A DNA stretch of 64,000 nucleotides from Ensifer sp. IC4062 (GTDB lineage: Bacteria > Pseudomonadota > Alphaproteobacteria > Rhizobiales > Rhizobiaceae), in contig NZ_JADYVD010000038.1 of the NCBI RefSeq assembly GCF_020193575.1, positions 1 to 64,000 on the forward strand, read 5' to 3'. Positions 18,293-27,809 of the stretch are shown in pieces. Below the pieces are notes generated by a model. The model saw only the letters and a list, made by a program, of their open reading frames with translations, was not told the DNA's origin and did not search any database. Positions within the stretch are counted from its first letter, which is position 1; each line of letters begins with the position of its first letter. A program made the translations under genes and the position numbers.

Positions 18293-19744
18293 ATGACGAA
18301 CGACGCAAAAGAGAAATCACTTACGACTGCCTCCGGAACTCCAGTCGTGGACAACCTGAACATCCAGACCGCGGGACCCCGCGGTCCAGCGCTGCTGCAG
18401 GACGTCTGGCTGATCGAAAAGCTGGCACACTTCGACCGCGAGGTTATCCCGGAGCGCCGCATGCATGCCAAGGGCGCAGGCGCTTACGGGACCTTTACTG
18501 TCACGCACGACATCACCGCTTACACCCGTGCGAAGCTCTTCTCCGAAGTCGGCAAGAAGACGCCGATGTTCGTGCGCTTCTCGACCGTTGCCGGAGAACG
18601 CGGCGCAGCTGACGCCGAGCGCGATATCCGCGGCTTCGCCATGAAATTCTACACCGAGCAAGGCAATTGGGACTTGGTTGGCAACAACACGCCCGTGTTC
18701 TTTTTCCGCGACCCGTTGCGCTTCCCTGACCTAAACCACGCCATCAAGCGCGATCCGCGAACTGGCATGCGTAGCGCCCATAACAATTGGGACTTTTGGT
18801 CGTTGCTCCCTGAAGCGCTTCACCAGGGGACTATCGTGATGAGCGACCGCGGTATCCCGCGAAGCTTCAGACACATGCACGGCTTCGGCAGCCACACTTT
18901 CAGCCTCATTAATGCCGAAAATCAACGGTTCTGGGTAAAATTCACCTTCAAGACGCAACAGGGCATTGAAAATCTGACCGACGCAGAGGCGGAGGCGGTC
19001 ATTGCTAAGGACAGGGAAAGCAACCAGCGGGACCTCTTCTACAGCATCGAAAGCGGCGACTTCCCGCGGTGGACGATGTACGTGCAGATAATGCCGGAGG
19101 CCGACGCGGCGAACTACCACCTAAACCCATTCGATCTCACCAAGGTGTGGCCCCATGCAGACTACCCGTTGATCGAAGTCGGGGTCGTTGAGTTGAACCG
19201 AAACCCCGAGAACTTCTTCGCAGAAGTCGAACAGGCGGCATTCTCCCCGGCAAACGTCGTGCCGGGTATCGGCTTCTCTCCTGACAAGATGTTGCAGGCT
19301 CGCCTGTTTTCTTACGCAGACACTCAACGCTACCGCTTGGGCGTCAATTTCAACCACATCCCGGTCAACGCAGCGCAGTGCCCTGTCCATAGTTATCATC
19401 GTGATGGACAAATGCGAGTGGACGGCAACCTCGGCCGAGCCCCGTCGTATTTTCCCAACAGCGCGGGAGAGTGGCAGGATCAACCCGACTTCTCGGAACC
19501 GCCGCTTGCCGTCGACGGACCAGCGGCGCATTGGGACCACCGCGTAGACGAGGACTACTATTCGCAGCCCGGCAACCTCTTCCGTATGATGACGCCCTCC
19601 CAGAGACAGGTTCTGTTCGAGAACACGGCCCGAGCGATCGACGGAGCGAGCCAGGACGTCATAAGGCGACACATCGAGAACTGCCGGCGCGCCGATCCGG
19701 CGTACGGGGAAGGGGTGGCGAAAGCAGTCGGGTTATCTCTCTAG
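18293..19744 (+). CDS. katA: Monofunctional haem catalase, small-subunit type
   Basis: A 483-residue protein, the normal size for a clade 3 catalase. Active-site regions are visible: [13 protein letters not shown] (catalytic His58), the Asn-bearing [11 protein letters not shown] and the proximal haem Tyr in [14 protein letters not shown]. It degrades hydrogen peroxide in the cytoplasm. The start MTNDAKEK is chosen because frames upstream run through the decayed LysR gene; GGAG lies about 10 bases before. An intact OxyR-like regulator is not found nearby. Confidence 0.95.
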   Translation: MTNDAKEKSLTTASGTPVVDNLNIQTAGPRGPALLQDVWLIEKLAHFDREVIPERRMHAKGAGAYGTFTVTHDITAYTRAKLFSEVGKKTPMFVRFSTVAGERGAADAERDIRGFAMKFYTEQGNWDLVGNNTPVFFFRDPLRFPDLNHAIKRDPRTGMRSAHNNWDFWSLLPEALHQGTIVMSDRGIPRSFRHMHGFGSHTFSLINAENQRFWVKFTFKTQQGIENLTDAEAEAVIAKDRESNQRDLFYSIESGDFPRWTMYVQIMPEADAANYHLNPFDLTKVWPHADYPLIEVGVVELNRNPENFFAEVEQAAFSPANVVPGIGFSPDKMLQARLFSYADTQRYRLGVNFNHIPVNAAQCPVHSYHRDGQMRVDGNLGRAPSYFPNSAGEWQDQPDFSEPPLAVDGPAAHWDHRVDEDYYSQPGNLFRMMTPSQRQVLFENTARAIDGASQDVIRRHIENCRRADPAYGEGVAKAVGLSL

Positions 19745-19883
19745 CAGACCCGCAGACCTGAGCCGCCTGCCAGCGCCGCACTCGATCCAGGCTTCACGTT
19801 TCGCCGTGAACGCCTGGACGCAATGTTCAAATGTTCTCCGCTACCGTGGGATTCTGCCGCGTAGCGCCCAAAGGAACCAATCC

Positions 19884-21266
19884 ATGACTGAAGTAGAAAA
19901 GTATGACCTCATCGTCTTTGGTGGCGGCAAGGCGGGAAAAACGCTTGCCATGGACGAAGCCCGCGCCGGAAAAAAAGTGGCAATGATCGAGGCCGGAATG
20001 ATCGGCGGCTCGTGTATCAACGTCGCCTGCATTCCCAGCAAGACGTTCATTCGCAGCGCCGAAATCGCTCATACGGTCGGGCAGGCGACGCAGTTCGGCC
20101 TCTCTGAAGCAGCAGCCGAACCGGATATGGGAATTGTCGCCGCTCGAACCGCGACCGTGGTGGGTGAGATGGTCAGGACGAACCAATCGGGGTTCGACGC
20201 TAGCGGCCTGGAGCTGTTGTTGGGTTGGGGCGCGTTCGTCGCCCCCGGAATCATCGCGGTGGCGGGCATCGCTGGCCCGCGGCACGTGACCGCCGACAGT
20301 ATATTCATCAATCTCGGAACGGTCGCCGACATACCGAATGTTCCCGGGCTGAAAGACGCCAGCCCCCTCACACACGTAGAAGCTCTGCGTATCGGAGAAT
20401 CTGTACGCAAGCTGTTGATCCTCGGCGGCGGTTTCATCGCCCTTGAGCTTGGCCAGGCTTTTAAGAGACTGGGGACCAAGGTGACGATCATTGAACGGGG
20501 TCAACGCCTCCTGCCGCGAGAGGACGAGGACGTCGCCGAGAATATTCTGGCGGCGATGAAGAACCAGGGCCTCGAAGTGGTGCTCGGCTGCGAGGTGGCT
20601 GCAGTGGAGGGGAAGTCCGGCTCAGCCGTCAGGGTGACCGCCGCCGATGGGAGTAGTTTTGACGGAACGCACCTGCTTGTCGCCACCGGCCGTCGGCCGA
20701 GGACCAAGGATATCGGCCTTGAGATCGCCGGCGTTGCGACCGACGAACGCGGCTTCATTGAGGTTGATGATCATCTCAGAACGACGGCCAATGGTATTTG
20801 GGCAATGGGCGAGGTCGCCGGAACGCCCATGTTTACCCACGCGTCGCTCGATGACTACCGGATCGTCAAGAGTGACCTTAACGGCGGCACCCGGCGCACG
20901 ACTGACAGAACCATTCCATATTGCGTTTTCATCGATCCTGAATATGCCCGCATCGGGCTCAACGAAGAGGACGCCCGCCGGGAAGGTTCGGCCTACCGTG
21001 TCGCAAAGCTGCCGATGGACGTCATACCTCGCGCTCGGACGCTATCCCGCCGGGACGGGTTCATGAAGGCGATCGTTGCAGCACACAACGATGAGATAAT
21101 TGGATTCAGCATGCTCGGCGAGAACGCGGGCGAGGTGATGAGCGTCGTCCAGATGGCGATGCTCGGAAAACTTCCGTATACGGCGCTACGAGACTGCATC
21201 TTCGCGCACCCCACGATTTCGGAAGGCCTGAACATGCTTTTCGCGAACGTCCGCAGCCCGACCTGA
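19884..21266 (+). CDS. Class I pyridine nucleotide-disulfide oxidoreductase (mercuric reductase-like)
   Basis: A 460-residue FAD flavoprotein. N-terminal FAD-binding segment LIVFGGGKAGKTLA, redox-active disulfide GGSCINVACIPSK (Cys44 and Cys49), NAD(P)-binding ILGGGFIALELGQAFKRLG and the C-terminal dimer motif FAHPTISEGL are all present. There is no heavy-metal-binding domain and no C-terminal Cys pair, so it is not a true MerA; such proteins are often left as unspecified FAD-dependent oxidoreductases. The start follows AAAGGAAC. It lies 139 bp after catalase on the same strand. A frameshifted relative is at 58269-59625. Confidence 0.9.
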   Translation: MTEVEKYDLIVFGGGKAGKTLAMDEARAGKKVAMIEAGMIGGSCINVACIPSKTFIRSAEIAHTVGQATQFGLSEAAAEPDMGIVAARTATVVGEMVRTNQSGFDASGLELLLGWGAFVAPGIIAVAGIAGPRHVTADSIFINLGTVADIPNVPGLKDASPLTHVEALRIGESVRKLLILGGGFIALELGQAFKRLGTKVTIIERGQRLLPREDEDVAENILAAMKNQGLEVVLGCEVAAVEGKSGSAVRVTAADGSSFDGTHLLVATGRRPRTKDIGLEIAGVATDERGFIEVDDHLRTTANGIWAMGEVAGTPMFTHASLDDYRIVKSDLNGGTRRTTDRTIPYCVFIDPEYARIGLNEEDARREGSAYRVAKLPMDVIPRARTLSRRDGFMKAIVAAHNDEIIGFSMLGENAGEVMSVVQMAMLGKLPYTALRDCIFAHPTISEGLNMLFANVRSPT

Positions 21267-21327
21267 GTACATATCTCGACGGCCGATATGACGGCGGTGT
21301 CGGTGGTTTTCCGACCTCGCCGGCAGG

Positions 21328-21696
21328 TCAGCGCTTGAGGGCGACCTCGATAAAATGAATAAGGCAGTCGACCTCCACGGGCTTGGCGAGGAATGCCAAA
21401 GCGCCCCCGTCCATGGCCGAACTGCGGGTTTTCTCGTCTCGATACGATGTCATGAAAATGATGGGCGGCTTGGGTGGTTGGTGATTTAGGCGGTCCTGAA
21501 GCTCCAGACCGCTGAGACCTGGCATTTTGACGTCCAAGAGGATGCAGCCGATCACTGCCCTGTCGCCATTTGCGAGAAAGTCCTCTGCAGATGCAAAGAC
21601 CTGGCTTGTGTACCCGCAAGACTGCACGAGGCTGTCAAGAGCTTCTCGAATGGCGTCGTCGTCGTCAACGATGGCTACGGTCAAGGGCGAGAACAC
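21328..21696 (-). CDS. Single-domain response regulator (receiver only)
   Basis: A 122-residue CheY-like receiver with DDDD at residues 11-14, the phosphorylation site Asp55 (CILLDVKMPG), the Thr/Ser switch (FMTSYRD) and Lys in FLAKPVE. It has no output domain. The best start is GTG at 21696. It lies 63 bp downstream of a FixJ-type regulator gene and the histidine kinase on the same strand, so it likely receives phosphate from that kinase or acts as a phosphate sink. Confidence 0.9.
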   Translation of the reverse strand: MFSPLTVAIVDDDDAIREALDSLVQSCGYTSQVFASAEDFLANGDRAVIGCILLDVKMPGLSGLELQDRLNHQPPKPPIIFMTSYRDEKTRSSAMDGGALAFLAKPVEVDCLIHFIEVALKR

Positions 21697-21759
21697 GGCG
21701 TGGAGCTTTCGTGGGTTGGTTCGGGGTTGACGATATCCCGGAACCGTAGGACGGGGGTA

Positions 21760-22410
21760 TCATACGTCGGTGTGAGCGTGATTGGCTTCCAGCACTTCAA
21801 ACTTTTTGACGAGGTCGGTGACGGACTTCGCCTCCATCTTTCTCATGCCGTTTCCGCGATGAATCTTTACGGTGATTTCGCTAATGCCGAGGTTGAACGC
21901 AATCTGCTTGTTCATGAGCCCCTTGACGACTTCCTGCATCACCTCACGTTCGCGCTGCGTGAGACTCCTGTATCTTGCCGAAAGTGCTCCGATCAATTCG
22001 GATTGCTGCTGTCGCTTGGAGCTCACTTCGAAGGCGGCACGCACGGCGTCTAGCACGTCCTGGTCTCCGAACGGCTTCGCGAGAAAGTCCAGCGCACCAG
22101 CCTTCATCGCTCTCACGCTCATCGGAATGTCTCCATAGCCTGTCATGAAGATGATCGGCATGCGGTTTCCGGTTCGCTCGAGTTCACTTTGAAAGTCAAG
22201 GCCGTTGACCCCGGGCAGGTGGACGTCGAGCAGCAGGCAGCCGGGTCCGGGGAGACCTCCAGAGTTCAGGAAGTCCGCTGTGTTCGGGTAGGTTACAGCA
22301 GCGATGTCAGCGGAGCGGAAGAGGTCAGTCAGCGATTCACGAAAGGCCTCGTCGTCCTCGATAATGTGGACGGTTGGCACGGGTCTGGAAGATGCCTGCC
22401 GCGCGCTCAC
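21760..22410 (-). CDS. FixJ/NodW-type response regulator
   Basis: A 216-residue protein with a receiver domain (phosphorylation site Asp62 in CLLLDVHLPG, FMTGYGD, FLAKPFG) and a C-terminal LuxR-type HTH (LTQREREVMQEVVKGLMNKQIA, then SEITVKIHRGNGMRKM). It should activate transcription when phosphorylated by the kinase encoded just upstream. The start is GTG overlapping the kinase stop (GTGA at 22407-22410), so the two are translationally coupled. Confidence 0.93.
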   Translation of the reverse strand: MSARQASSRPVPTVHIIEDDEAFRESLTDLFRSADIAAVTYPNTADFLNSGGLPGPGCLLLDVHLPGVNGLDFQSELERTGNRMPIIFMTGYGDIPMSVRAMKAGALDFLAKPFGDQDVLDAVRAAFEVSSKRQQQSELIGALSARYRSLTQREREVMQEVVKGLMNKQIAFNLGISEITVKIHRGNGMRKMEAKSVTDLVKKFEVLEANHAHTDV

Positions 22411-23966
22411 TGCGTCGCCTGTAGAGGGATCGTCATTTCGAACAACGCTCCATTGGTTGCATTCATTCCGGTCAGACTTCCTCCCATTCCCTCCATCGTC
22501 GCGCGACTGATAGAAAGACCGATCCCCATCCCGTCTGGTTTTGTGGTGAAGAAGGGCGCGAAGAGCTTTTCCTTTATGCCGTCGCTCATCCCAGGACCGA
22601 AATCTCTCACTTTCAAGGACAACGCCTCATCGCTCTTCCGTGCCAGTGACAGCTGAATGAGTCGGTCGCTTTCAGGAACACCCGCGACTGCGTGGATGCC
22701 ATTGGAGATTAGATTAATCAGCACCTGTTGGAGCTCGATCCGGACCGCGTGCACGGTGGGCAAACCTTCATCGATGTCCAATGTCAATTGCACCGCATCA
22801 CGCTGCAGCTCATGATCCATGAGCGCACGAGTTTCCTCGATAAGGTCCGGTACGGATACAATCTCGAATTTGCGCTTCTCCTGCTTTATGAAATTCCGAG
22901 TGTTCAGAATGATATCACTCGCCCTTTGGCTGTCGCGGATCATACGCTCGGCGGAGCCTCTCACCGCGATCAAGTCCGGTGGCTCCTTGTCGAGCCATCG
23001 CAACAGGGTCTGCGCATTTACAACGAGCGCTCCCAGAGGCTGATTCAACTCATGAGCAAGGGAGGCCGACATTGCTCCCATCGTGGCTGCGCGGGCAGCG
23101 TTTGTGAGCTCCGCTTGGGCATCGCGTAGCGCCCGGTGGGTCTTTTCACGATGGGTGATGTCAAACATGGCGACGGCTACACGCCCGAAAGCAGCAGGAT
23201 CGTCCGGGAACCTCAGGCTCAACAGGACTTCGCGTTTGCTCCCATCATAAGTGACAATAGTGCACTTGCCCTCGAACCGATTGCGGCCGCGGAAGACGCA
23301 ATCGAGAATTTCGGCCATCGACTCCATGTTAGTCGGAAGAAGCGACTGCAGCGAAGCCGGAATCTGTTCTCCCGGAGGGAGTCCAATGAGCTCTCTAGCC
23401 GCGTCATTGGCCGCGATCGTTCGAATTCGCGAGACGGCTTCCGCCATGACGTGCGGATGGGCGGAGGCGTGGGTGCGGAAATCATGAACACCTGCCGCTT
23501 TCAGTGAAACGAGAAACTCGCGGGCCAATGAGTAGTCCCGTTCCCATAGTGCCACTCGGCTTTCTTCAAAGATCGAGCGATAGCGACTCTCGCTTTCAGA
23601 CAGCGCGCTGTTGGCTTGGATAAGCTGACTGTGAGCCGCATCGTTGCGGAGGATCAGGGCGCACGTGATAGAAAGCGCCGCCAGCGAAACGGCCAATCGC
23701 AGGGAGCTGGCGAAATCAACGCTGTCGCTATGACCAATGGCGAAGGCGAGAAAGGCCAGAACTCCACATACACAGGCTGCCGTGATCGTTGCGCACCGCG
23801 AGAGAACGGGTGCGGCGAGAAGAAGAGCGACCACGTAGAGCACCGCAATGGCGCTTTCAATCGTCGTGAAGGCGTCGATGTAGAAGACCACGCCCGAGAG
23901 CGGCAGCGCAAATATCGCCGTGGGGAGTTCCTGAGCTACGTCTCGGCGCGAAAGCCCATCTTTCAT
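22407..23966 (-). CDS. Membrane sensor histidine kinase
   Basis: About 519 residues from the ATG at 23966. The N-terminus has about four hydrophobic helices, then a PAS-like region, and then the kinase core: H-box SLAHELNQPLGALVVNAQTL (His305), N-box ELQQVLINLISNGIHAV, and G-boxes DFGPGM and GMGIGLSISRATMEGMGG. An in-frame GTG at 24041 would add 25 residues without a ribosome-binding site, so the start is uncertain. It forms an operon with the FixJ-type regulator and probably the single receiver. The structured RNA at 24165-24349 lies upstream on the same strand. Confidence 0.9.
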   Translation of the reverse strand: MKDGLSRRDVAQELPTAIFALPLSGVVFYIDAFTTIESAIAVLYVVALLLAAPVLSRCATITAACVCGVLAFLAFAIGHSDSVDFASSLRLAVSLAALSITCALILRNDAAHSQLIQANSALSESESRYRSIFEESRVALWERDYSLAREFLVSLKAAGVHDFRTHASAHPHVMAEAVSRIRTIAANDAARELIGLPPGEQIPASLQSLLPTNMESMAEILDCVFRGRNRFEGKCTIVTYDGSKREVLLSLRFPDDPAAFGRVAVAMFDITHREKTHRALRDAQAELTNAARAATMGAMSASLAHELNQPLGALVVNAQTLLRWLDKEPPDLIAVRGSAERMIRDSQRASDIILNTRNFIKQEKRKFEIVSVPDLIEETRALMDHELQRDAVQLTLDIDEGLPTVHAVRIELQQVLINLISNGIHAVAGVPESDRLIQLSLARKSDEALSLKVRDFGPGMSDGIKEKLFAPFFTTKPDGMGIGLSISRATMEGMGGSLTGMNATNGALFEMTIPLQATQ

Positions 23967-24164
23967 CCATCCACTCGTCGTCACCCGAGCACTCCCGCAT
24001 TCGATGAAGTCGACGGTTACGTTGAGGACTTTCCGGCGCACGACACAGACCGTAAAAAGCTCTGTCCCGCTTACCGAGGTTCCAATGAATACGCGTGGAA
24101 ACTAACACAGGGGATCAAGTGGATAGATTATACTCGAGCATAGTCTTAGGCGTTGTTTAGTAGA

Positions 24165-24349
24165 TAAAACTGAAATTGGAGGCCGTCCCCGGCGGCATGG
24201 GGACGGCCTCGGCGGACCAACTGTCCGCACTGCCTCGGCGGGAGGGGAGGCCGAGGCAGGCAACGCGCAAATAGCGCGTGGTCCGCTCTGTTAGAGGAGG
24301 GGAGCTCTTTCGCTGCGGACAAGAAAATAACTATCATCGAGCGTTGCGC
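24165..24349 (-). ncRNA. Candidate structured small RNA or attenuator leader with C/U-rich loops
   Basis: On the minus strand this stretch folds into five consecutive stems with perfect pairing: 24320-24315/24286-24281, 24279-24274/24268-24263, 24259-24250/24239-24230 (10 bp), 24228-24223/24217-24212 and 24208-24199/24190-24181 (10 bp). The last stem is followed by a T-rich tail and looks like an intrinsic terminator. Two loops read CTCCCCTC and CTCCCCTCCC, complementary to Shine-Dalgarno sequences, as in the alphaproteobacterial anti-SD (alpha-r14/'cuckoo') RNAs. A TATAAT lies upstream. It sits about 200 bp upstream of the kinase gene on the same strand, so a terminated leader is the alternative. 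Ends are estimates. Confidence 0.6.
24181..24208 (-). terminator. Intrinsic terminator of the candidate RNA
   Basis: Perfect 10-bp stem GGCCGTCCCC/GGGGACGGCC with an 8-base loop. Reading on the minus strand it is followed by TCCAATTTCAGTTTTATC, moderately T-rich. It lies upstream of the histidine kinase start, so it would end a short RNA or attenuate the operon. Confidence 0.6.
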
Positions 24350-24355
24350 ATTTAA

Positions 24356-24361
24356 ATTATA
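24356..24361 (-). promoter_or_regulatory. Possible -10 element of the candidate RNA
   Basis: A perfect TATAAT on the minus strand, 7-8 bases before the estimated 5' end. No good -35 element is visible at the normal distance, so activator dependence or a different start point is possible. Confidence 0.35.
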
Positions 24362-24488
24362 CTCAGGTTTGACCACGGATACTCGCCTCTTCGGAAGTAC
24401 CGGCAAACACCCCGTTCAAGACTTCCCGAATTGAATAGTGCCGGTTCACCGCATACATCAGCCTTCTTTTCGAAGACGAAGGAGGTCG

Positions 24489-25409
24489 ATGACCGTGGAT
24501 CGCTTGAAAACCATGGAGGTCTTTGTGAGGGTCGTGGAGGCTGGCAGCCTTTCCAAAGCGGCTGCGACACTCTCCGCGCCTCGTTCCTCAGTCACAATGG
24601 CAATGAACCGCCTTGAAAAGCACCTTGGCGTCCGGTTGCTGCAGCGGACAACGAGAAACCTTAGTCTTACCGCCGATGGCGAAGCATACTACGCGGAATG
24701 CCGCCGAATTTTACACGACATCGACGCCATGGAGGCGAGTCTTAGACGGGACCCCAAGTCTCTTGAGGGGCGGCTCCGTATCGAAATGCCAGTGTCGATC
24801 GCGACGTCCGTGGTTATACCTAAGCTGGACGTCTTCAGAAGCCGTCATCCAGGAATTCGGATCGCGATCGGAGCAAACGACCGTCGGCTCGACCTTGTTC
24901 AGGAGGGCATCGATTGCACAATCAGAACCGGCGAATTGGCCGACTCTGCCTTGGTCGGCAAGCGTGTCGGCGGGTTCAACTGGATCACCTGCGCAACTCC
25001 GGAATATCTCTCCGCCAATCCAGCACCGAAAACTCCGGCCGACCTAAAGGCACATAAGCTGGTTGGTTATTTTCACGGCGACGGCACGGGCGAGAAATGG
25101 ACCTATATGAACGGTGGCGGACCGGAAATCGTCCAGGTCGATAGCGACGTTTCAGTCAACGAGACGTCCGCTTATCTTTCGTTGGGGCTAGGGCATCATG
25201 GGGTTGTAAGACTCGCGGACTACATTGTCCGACCTTATCTCGACAAAGGCCTGCTGGTGGAGCTACTCGCTGAATACCGACCTCCATCCACCCCTGTCTC
25301 GATCTTGTATCCGACATCCAGGCATTTATCCCCGGTCGTTCGCGCTTTTGTAGATTGGGCTGCGACCCTCTTCGAACCAGCAGTCCCGAGCTTAGCCGAT
25401 AAAACATAA
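24489..25409 (+). CDS. LysR-family transcriptional regulator
   Basis: A 306-residue LTTR. The N-terminal winged HTH is intact (MEVFVRVVEAGSLSKAAATL, then SVTMAMNRLEKHLGVRLLQR) and followed by a periplasmic-binding-protein-like effector domain. The start follows AAGGAGG at ideal distance. It belongs to the CrgA/DsdC-like group that often regulates a divergent oxidoreductase, but here the divergent neighbour is the structured RNA and histidine kinase operon. Target unknown. Confidence 0.94.
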   Translation: MTVDRLKTMEVFVRVVEAGSLSKAAATLSAPRSSVTMAMNRLEKHLGVRLLQRTTRNLSLTADGEAYYAECRRILHDIDAMEASLRRDPKSLEGRLRIEMPVSIATSVVIPKLDVFRSRHPGIRIAIGANDRRLDLVQEGIDCTIRTGELADSALVGKRVGGFNWITCATPEYLSANPAPKTPADLKAHKLVGYFHGDGTGEKWTYMNGGGPEIVQVDSDVSVNETSAYLSLGLGHHGVVRLADYIVRPYLDKGLLVELLAEYRPPSTPVSILYPTSRHLSPVVRAFVDWAATLFEPAVPSLADKT

Positions 25410-25472
25410 CGGGGAAGCCTGAGCGGCGATCGGCAGCAGAAGTGACCGCTTCGGGCGCTACCCCTTTCAAGC

Positions 25473-26417
25473 CTACTCTGCCGGCTGGCCGGCACGGTTG
25501 TGCCGAGTCATTTGGGACCGGTAGCTCCCCGGCGTCGTTCCATAAATTCGGGTGAAGATACGTGTCAGATGCGCCTGGTCGGTAAACCCACATTCGTACG
25601 CAATACTCGCGATCGCTTCCTTAGTTTCTGAAAGGAGTTCTGCAGCCCTTTCGGCCCGCTTGCTGCGCAACCACTGATGGACCGCAAGGCCGGTCGTCTG
25701 CTTGAACGCCTTGCTGAACGTACTAACCGGCATGTTACAGACAGCGGCTATGGACTCGAGCGAATGGTCTCTCGTCAGGTCGCCGAGCAGGTACTCTTCG
25801 ATTTTCTTCATTTGCAATCGCGAGAGGCTGCTGGACCTCAACAACGGCCGGGCACCGCCACGGTAGTTGTCAAGCAGATACGCGGCGAAGGCGATACCAA
25901 CGTGATCGAAAAATAGTCTGCCCGCTGCAGCAGGGTTCTCCAGCGCGGGAAGCAGTGAACGGCAAAGATGCGCGGCGACCGGATCGACCCGCGCCTTCTG
26001 GCCCTCAAGACCGTGGAACGCGGGCATGTCCTCTTGTTCGCAAAGCTCCCGCAACACAAGATCGGGAATATGAAACATCAGGCAGTCGTAGTCCGTCGGT
26101 AGATGGGCCCTCGGTTGCTCCTCAAGGTGAACCATGCTGATCGTATCCTTGGCAAACCCACCGGAGTAGAACAGTCGATCGAACTTCCAAAGCTCGTGAT
26201 GGCGAAGCGTTTTCAGCTGAAAGCTAACCACGGACGCCTTTTCGACGGGTATGTTCGCCGTCATTTCTTTCGATCCTTCGTCAGTCCACAGCCTGGTGAC
26301 CGTCATCTGAGATGATCTGAGCGAGGAGGTCTTGAGGGTCTGGTAATCTGATACGCCGAAGAGGTGGGCGATCTGTGCGCCCGTAGCGGATCGCGGGCTG
26401 TGTCTCTCTCTGTTCAT
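25473..26417 (-). CDS. AraC-family transcriptional regulator (paralogue 1)
   Basis: A 314-residue protein. The C-terminal ~100 residues form the two-HTH AraC domain (HSLESIAAVCNMPVSTFSKAFKQ, then IASIAYECGFTDQAHLTRIFTR). The N-terminal domain contains MTANIPVEKASVVSFQLK and HELWKFDR, shared in pattern with the regulators at 26414 and 52262. The start ATG overlaps the stop of the preceding AraC gene (ATGA at 26414-26417) and has GGAGACGGA before it, so the two AraC genes are translated together. Ligand and targets unknown; the direct repeats found elsewhere in the window are candidate sites. Confidence 0.92.
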   Translation of the reverse strand: MNRERHSPRSATGAQIAHLFGVSDYQTLKTSSLRSSQMTVTRLWTDEGSKEMTANIPVEKASVVSFQLKTLRHHELWKFDRLFYSGGFAKDTISMVHLEEQPRAHLPTDYDCLMFHIPDLVLRELCEQEDMPAFHGLEGQKARVDPVAAHLCRSLLPALENPAAAGRLFFDHVGIAFAAYLLDNYRGGARPLLRSSSLSRLQMKKIEEYLLGDLTRDHSLESIAAVCNMPVSTFSKAFKQTTGLAVHQWLRSKRAERAAELLSETKEAIASIAYECGFTDQAHLTRIFTRIYGTTPGSYRSQMTRHNRAGQPAE

Positions 26418-27304
26418 CTGTTCCGTCTCCAGACGCTGGGCGTCATTCCCACGCCCGCGACGAATGCTCTTGAAAGATGGGCTTGGTCGGCGAACCCGCA
26501 TTTCGCGGCGATGTCCCTCAGCGCCAGCTCGGTTGTTAGAAGCAATTCCTGCGCCAGGTCGAGGCGGTAGCGACGCACCCACTGGTTGGGCGTCATTCCA
26601 GTTCCCGCACGGAAGGCGGCCGTGAAACTGGATATCGGAATCTCGAATTCACGCGCGAGGTCGACCAACCCGACCTGAGCGCCCTTTTCGGATATCAACA
26701 TTTCTTGCGCGGCTCGGAGTTGTGCCGGCGACAGGTCTGCCTCCTCGCTACGGCGCGATCCGCGGTTAGCGTAACGCGCCGTCAGTTCGTTCAGCATCCC
26801 GAAAATGAGCTGATCGACGTAGAGGCTCGACGCGGTATTTGAACCTGCGAAAGCTGGAAGCAGAGCCCGGCCGAGGTTTGCGATTACTTCGTTGATTTCA
26901 CCTGGCGTCACATCGAACCCGGTGACATGGCGATCATGATTGTCTTCGGCAAAGGACTTGAGCGCATCACCCGTGAGGTGCAGTTGAAGACAATCGAATG
27001 GGTCTGGAAGGAGGATGCGTGGCTCCTCGGCCAAATGGACGATATTTATCGAGTTCTGTTCATAGGGCAGGGCATTGGAGAGTTTGCCGCCTTTCCACAG
27101 TTCGTGGCGGCCAATGCGCTCGATTTGCAGACTTACGATAAAGGTATCTTCGACAGGTATCGGCGCGGTCATCTCGTGACCAAGTCCGCTCGAGATCAGG
27201 CGGACGGCCGTGAACCTTGTTGACTTGGGAAGACCTGCGAGGCGCTGCGATGCTCTCGTGGCACCAACGTACCTCTCCATTTGCAGGCCGTGATCGGACG
27301 ACAT
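26414..27304 (-). CDS. AraC-family transcriptional regulator (paralogue 2)
   Basis: A 296-residue AraC-type regulator. The N-terminal region carries MTAPIPVEDTFIVSLQIE and RHELWKGGK, very similar to its downstream neighbour, and the C-terminus has VGLVDLAREFEIPISSFTAAFRA and LRDIAAKCGFADQAHLSRAF (two HTHs). The start follows AGGAGA. Two overlapping AraC genes of the same subfamily suggest an ancient tandem duplication and perhaps heterodimer formation, which is inference. Confidence 0.92.
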   Translation of the reverse strand: MSSDHGLQMERYVGATRASQRLAGLPKSTRFTAVRLISSGLGHEMTAPIPVEDTFIVSLQIERIGRHELWKGGKLSNALPYEQNSINIVHLAEEPRILLPDPFDCLQLHLTGDALKSFAEDNHDRHVTGFDVTPGEINEVIANLGRALLPAFAGSNTASSLYVDQLIFGMLNELTARYANRGSRRSEEADLSPAQLRAAQEMLISEKGAQVGLVDLAREFEIPISSFTAAFRAGTGMTPNQWVRRYRLDLAQELLLTTELALRDIAAKCGFADQAHLSRAFVAGVGMTPSVWRRNR

Positions 27305-27399
27305 TTCTCCTACGCCTCTTTTTAAACGCCGACGCAGCAGGACGATACATTACGGTCCCCTTCTGAAACCATTGGACCGGAAGTAGGGAGACCCCCTAC

Positions 27400-27635
27400 G
27401 TTCGGAGGGGGTATTTGCCAATGAAGAGGGCAATTGCCGAGCCACTTGGCAGGAGCTACCCGGGAAGAAGGCCAGCCGGATCGCGTTGTACAGACGCGAA
27501 ATCGATATCGCCGACGACGGGACACACGCCGACATTCATGCCTGGATGTTGGACAAAATGCAGCGTTTCCGTGCAACCTTCGGCCGCTGGGTTAAGCAGC
27601 TTGATATCGACGGCGAAGATGACCAGACCGCGTAA
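27400..27635 (+). pseudogene. C-terminal remnant of a DUF4268-type protein
   Basis: An open stretch without a start codon reads WQELPGKKASRIALYRREID, then HADIHAWMLDKMQRFRATFG and RWVKQLDIDGEDDQTA before a TAA at 27633-27635. The pattern 'LPxKKAxRIxLYRxxxDI...WMLxKMxxFxxxF' matches, from memory, the end of DUF4268 (PD-(D/E)XK-related) proteins. Everything upstream of about 27400 is missing, so this is a truncated remnant. Confidence 0.5.
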
Positions 27636-27809
27636 AGCCCGGAACCACCCGAAAATCAATTGCCAATGCCCGAGCGAAACATCCGCATGATGCGGGGCTT
27701 CGTTCTCCCGACGGGCTCCCAACTGCCGGTCCGTTAATCCTTCCTGCAATATGCGGTTGAATTCGGCCCTGTATGTGCTCTACCCCTATCTTGGATAGAG
27801 GGGGCGAGA

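Noticed and set aside
22407-24041. Longer version of the histidine kinase from GTG 24041
   Set aside because: No ribosome-binding site precedes the GTG and the extra 25 residues do not resemble a membrane-protein N-terminus; kept only as an alternative.
24411-24440. TTCAAG and TTGAATAG before the LysR gene at 24489
   Set aside because: The two half-sites are in opposite orientation and 16 bp apart, so they do not match the direct-repeat pattern.
27784-27809. Imperfect palindrome CCCCTATC/GATAGAGGGG before the protease start
   Set aside because: It is short and imperfect, without a second copy elsewhere; mentioned in the gene entry only.
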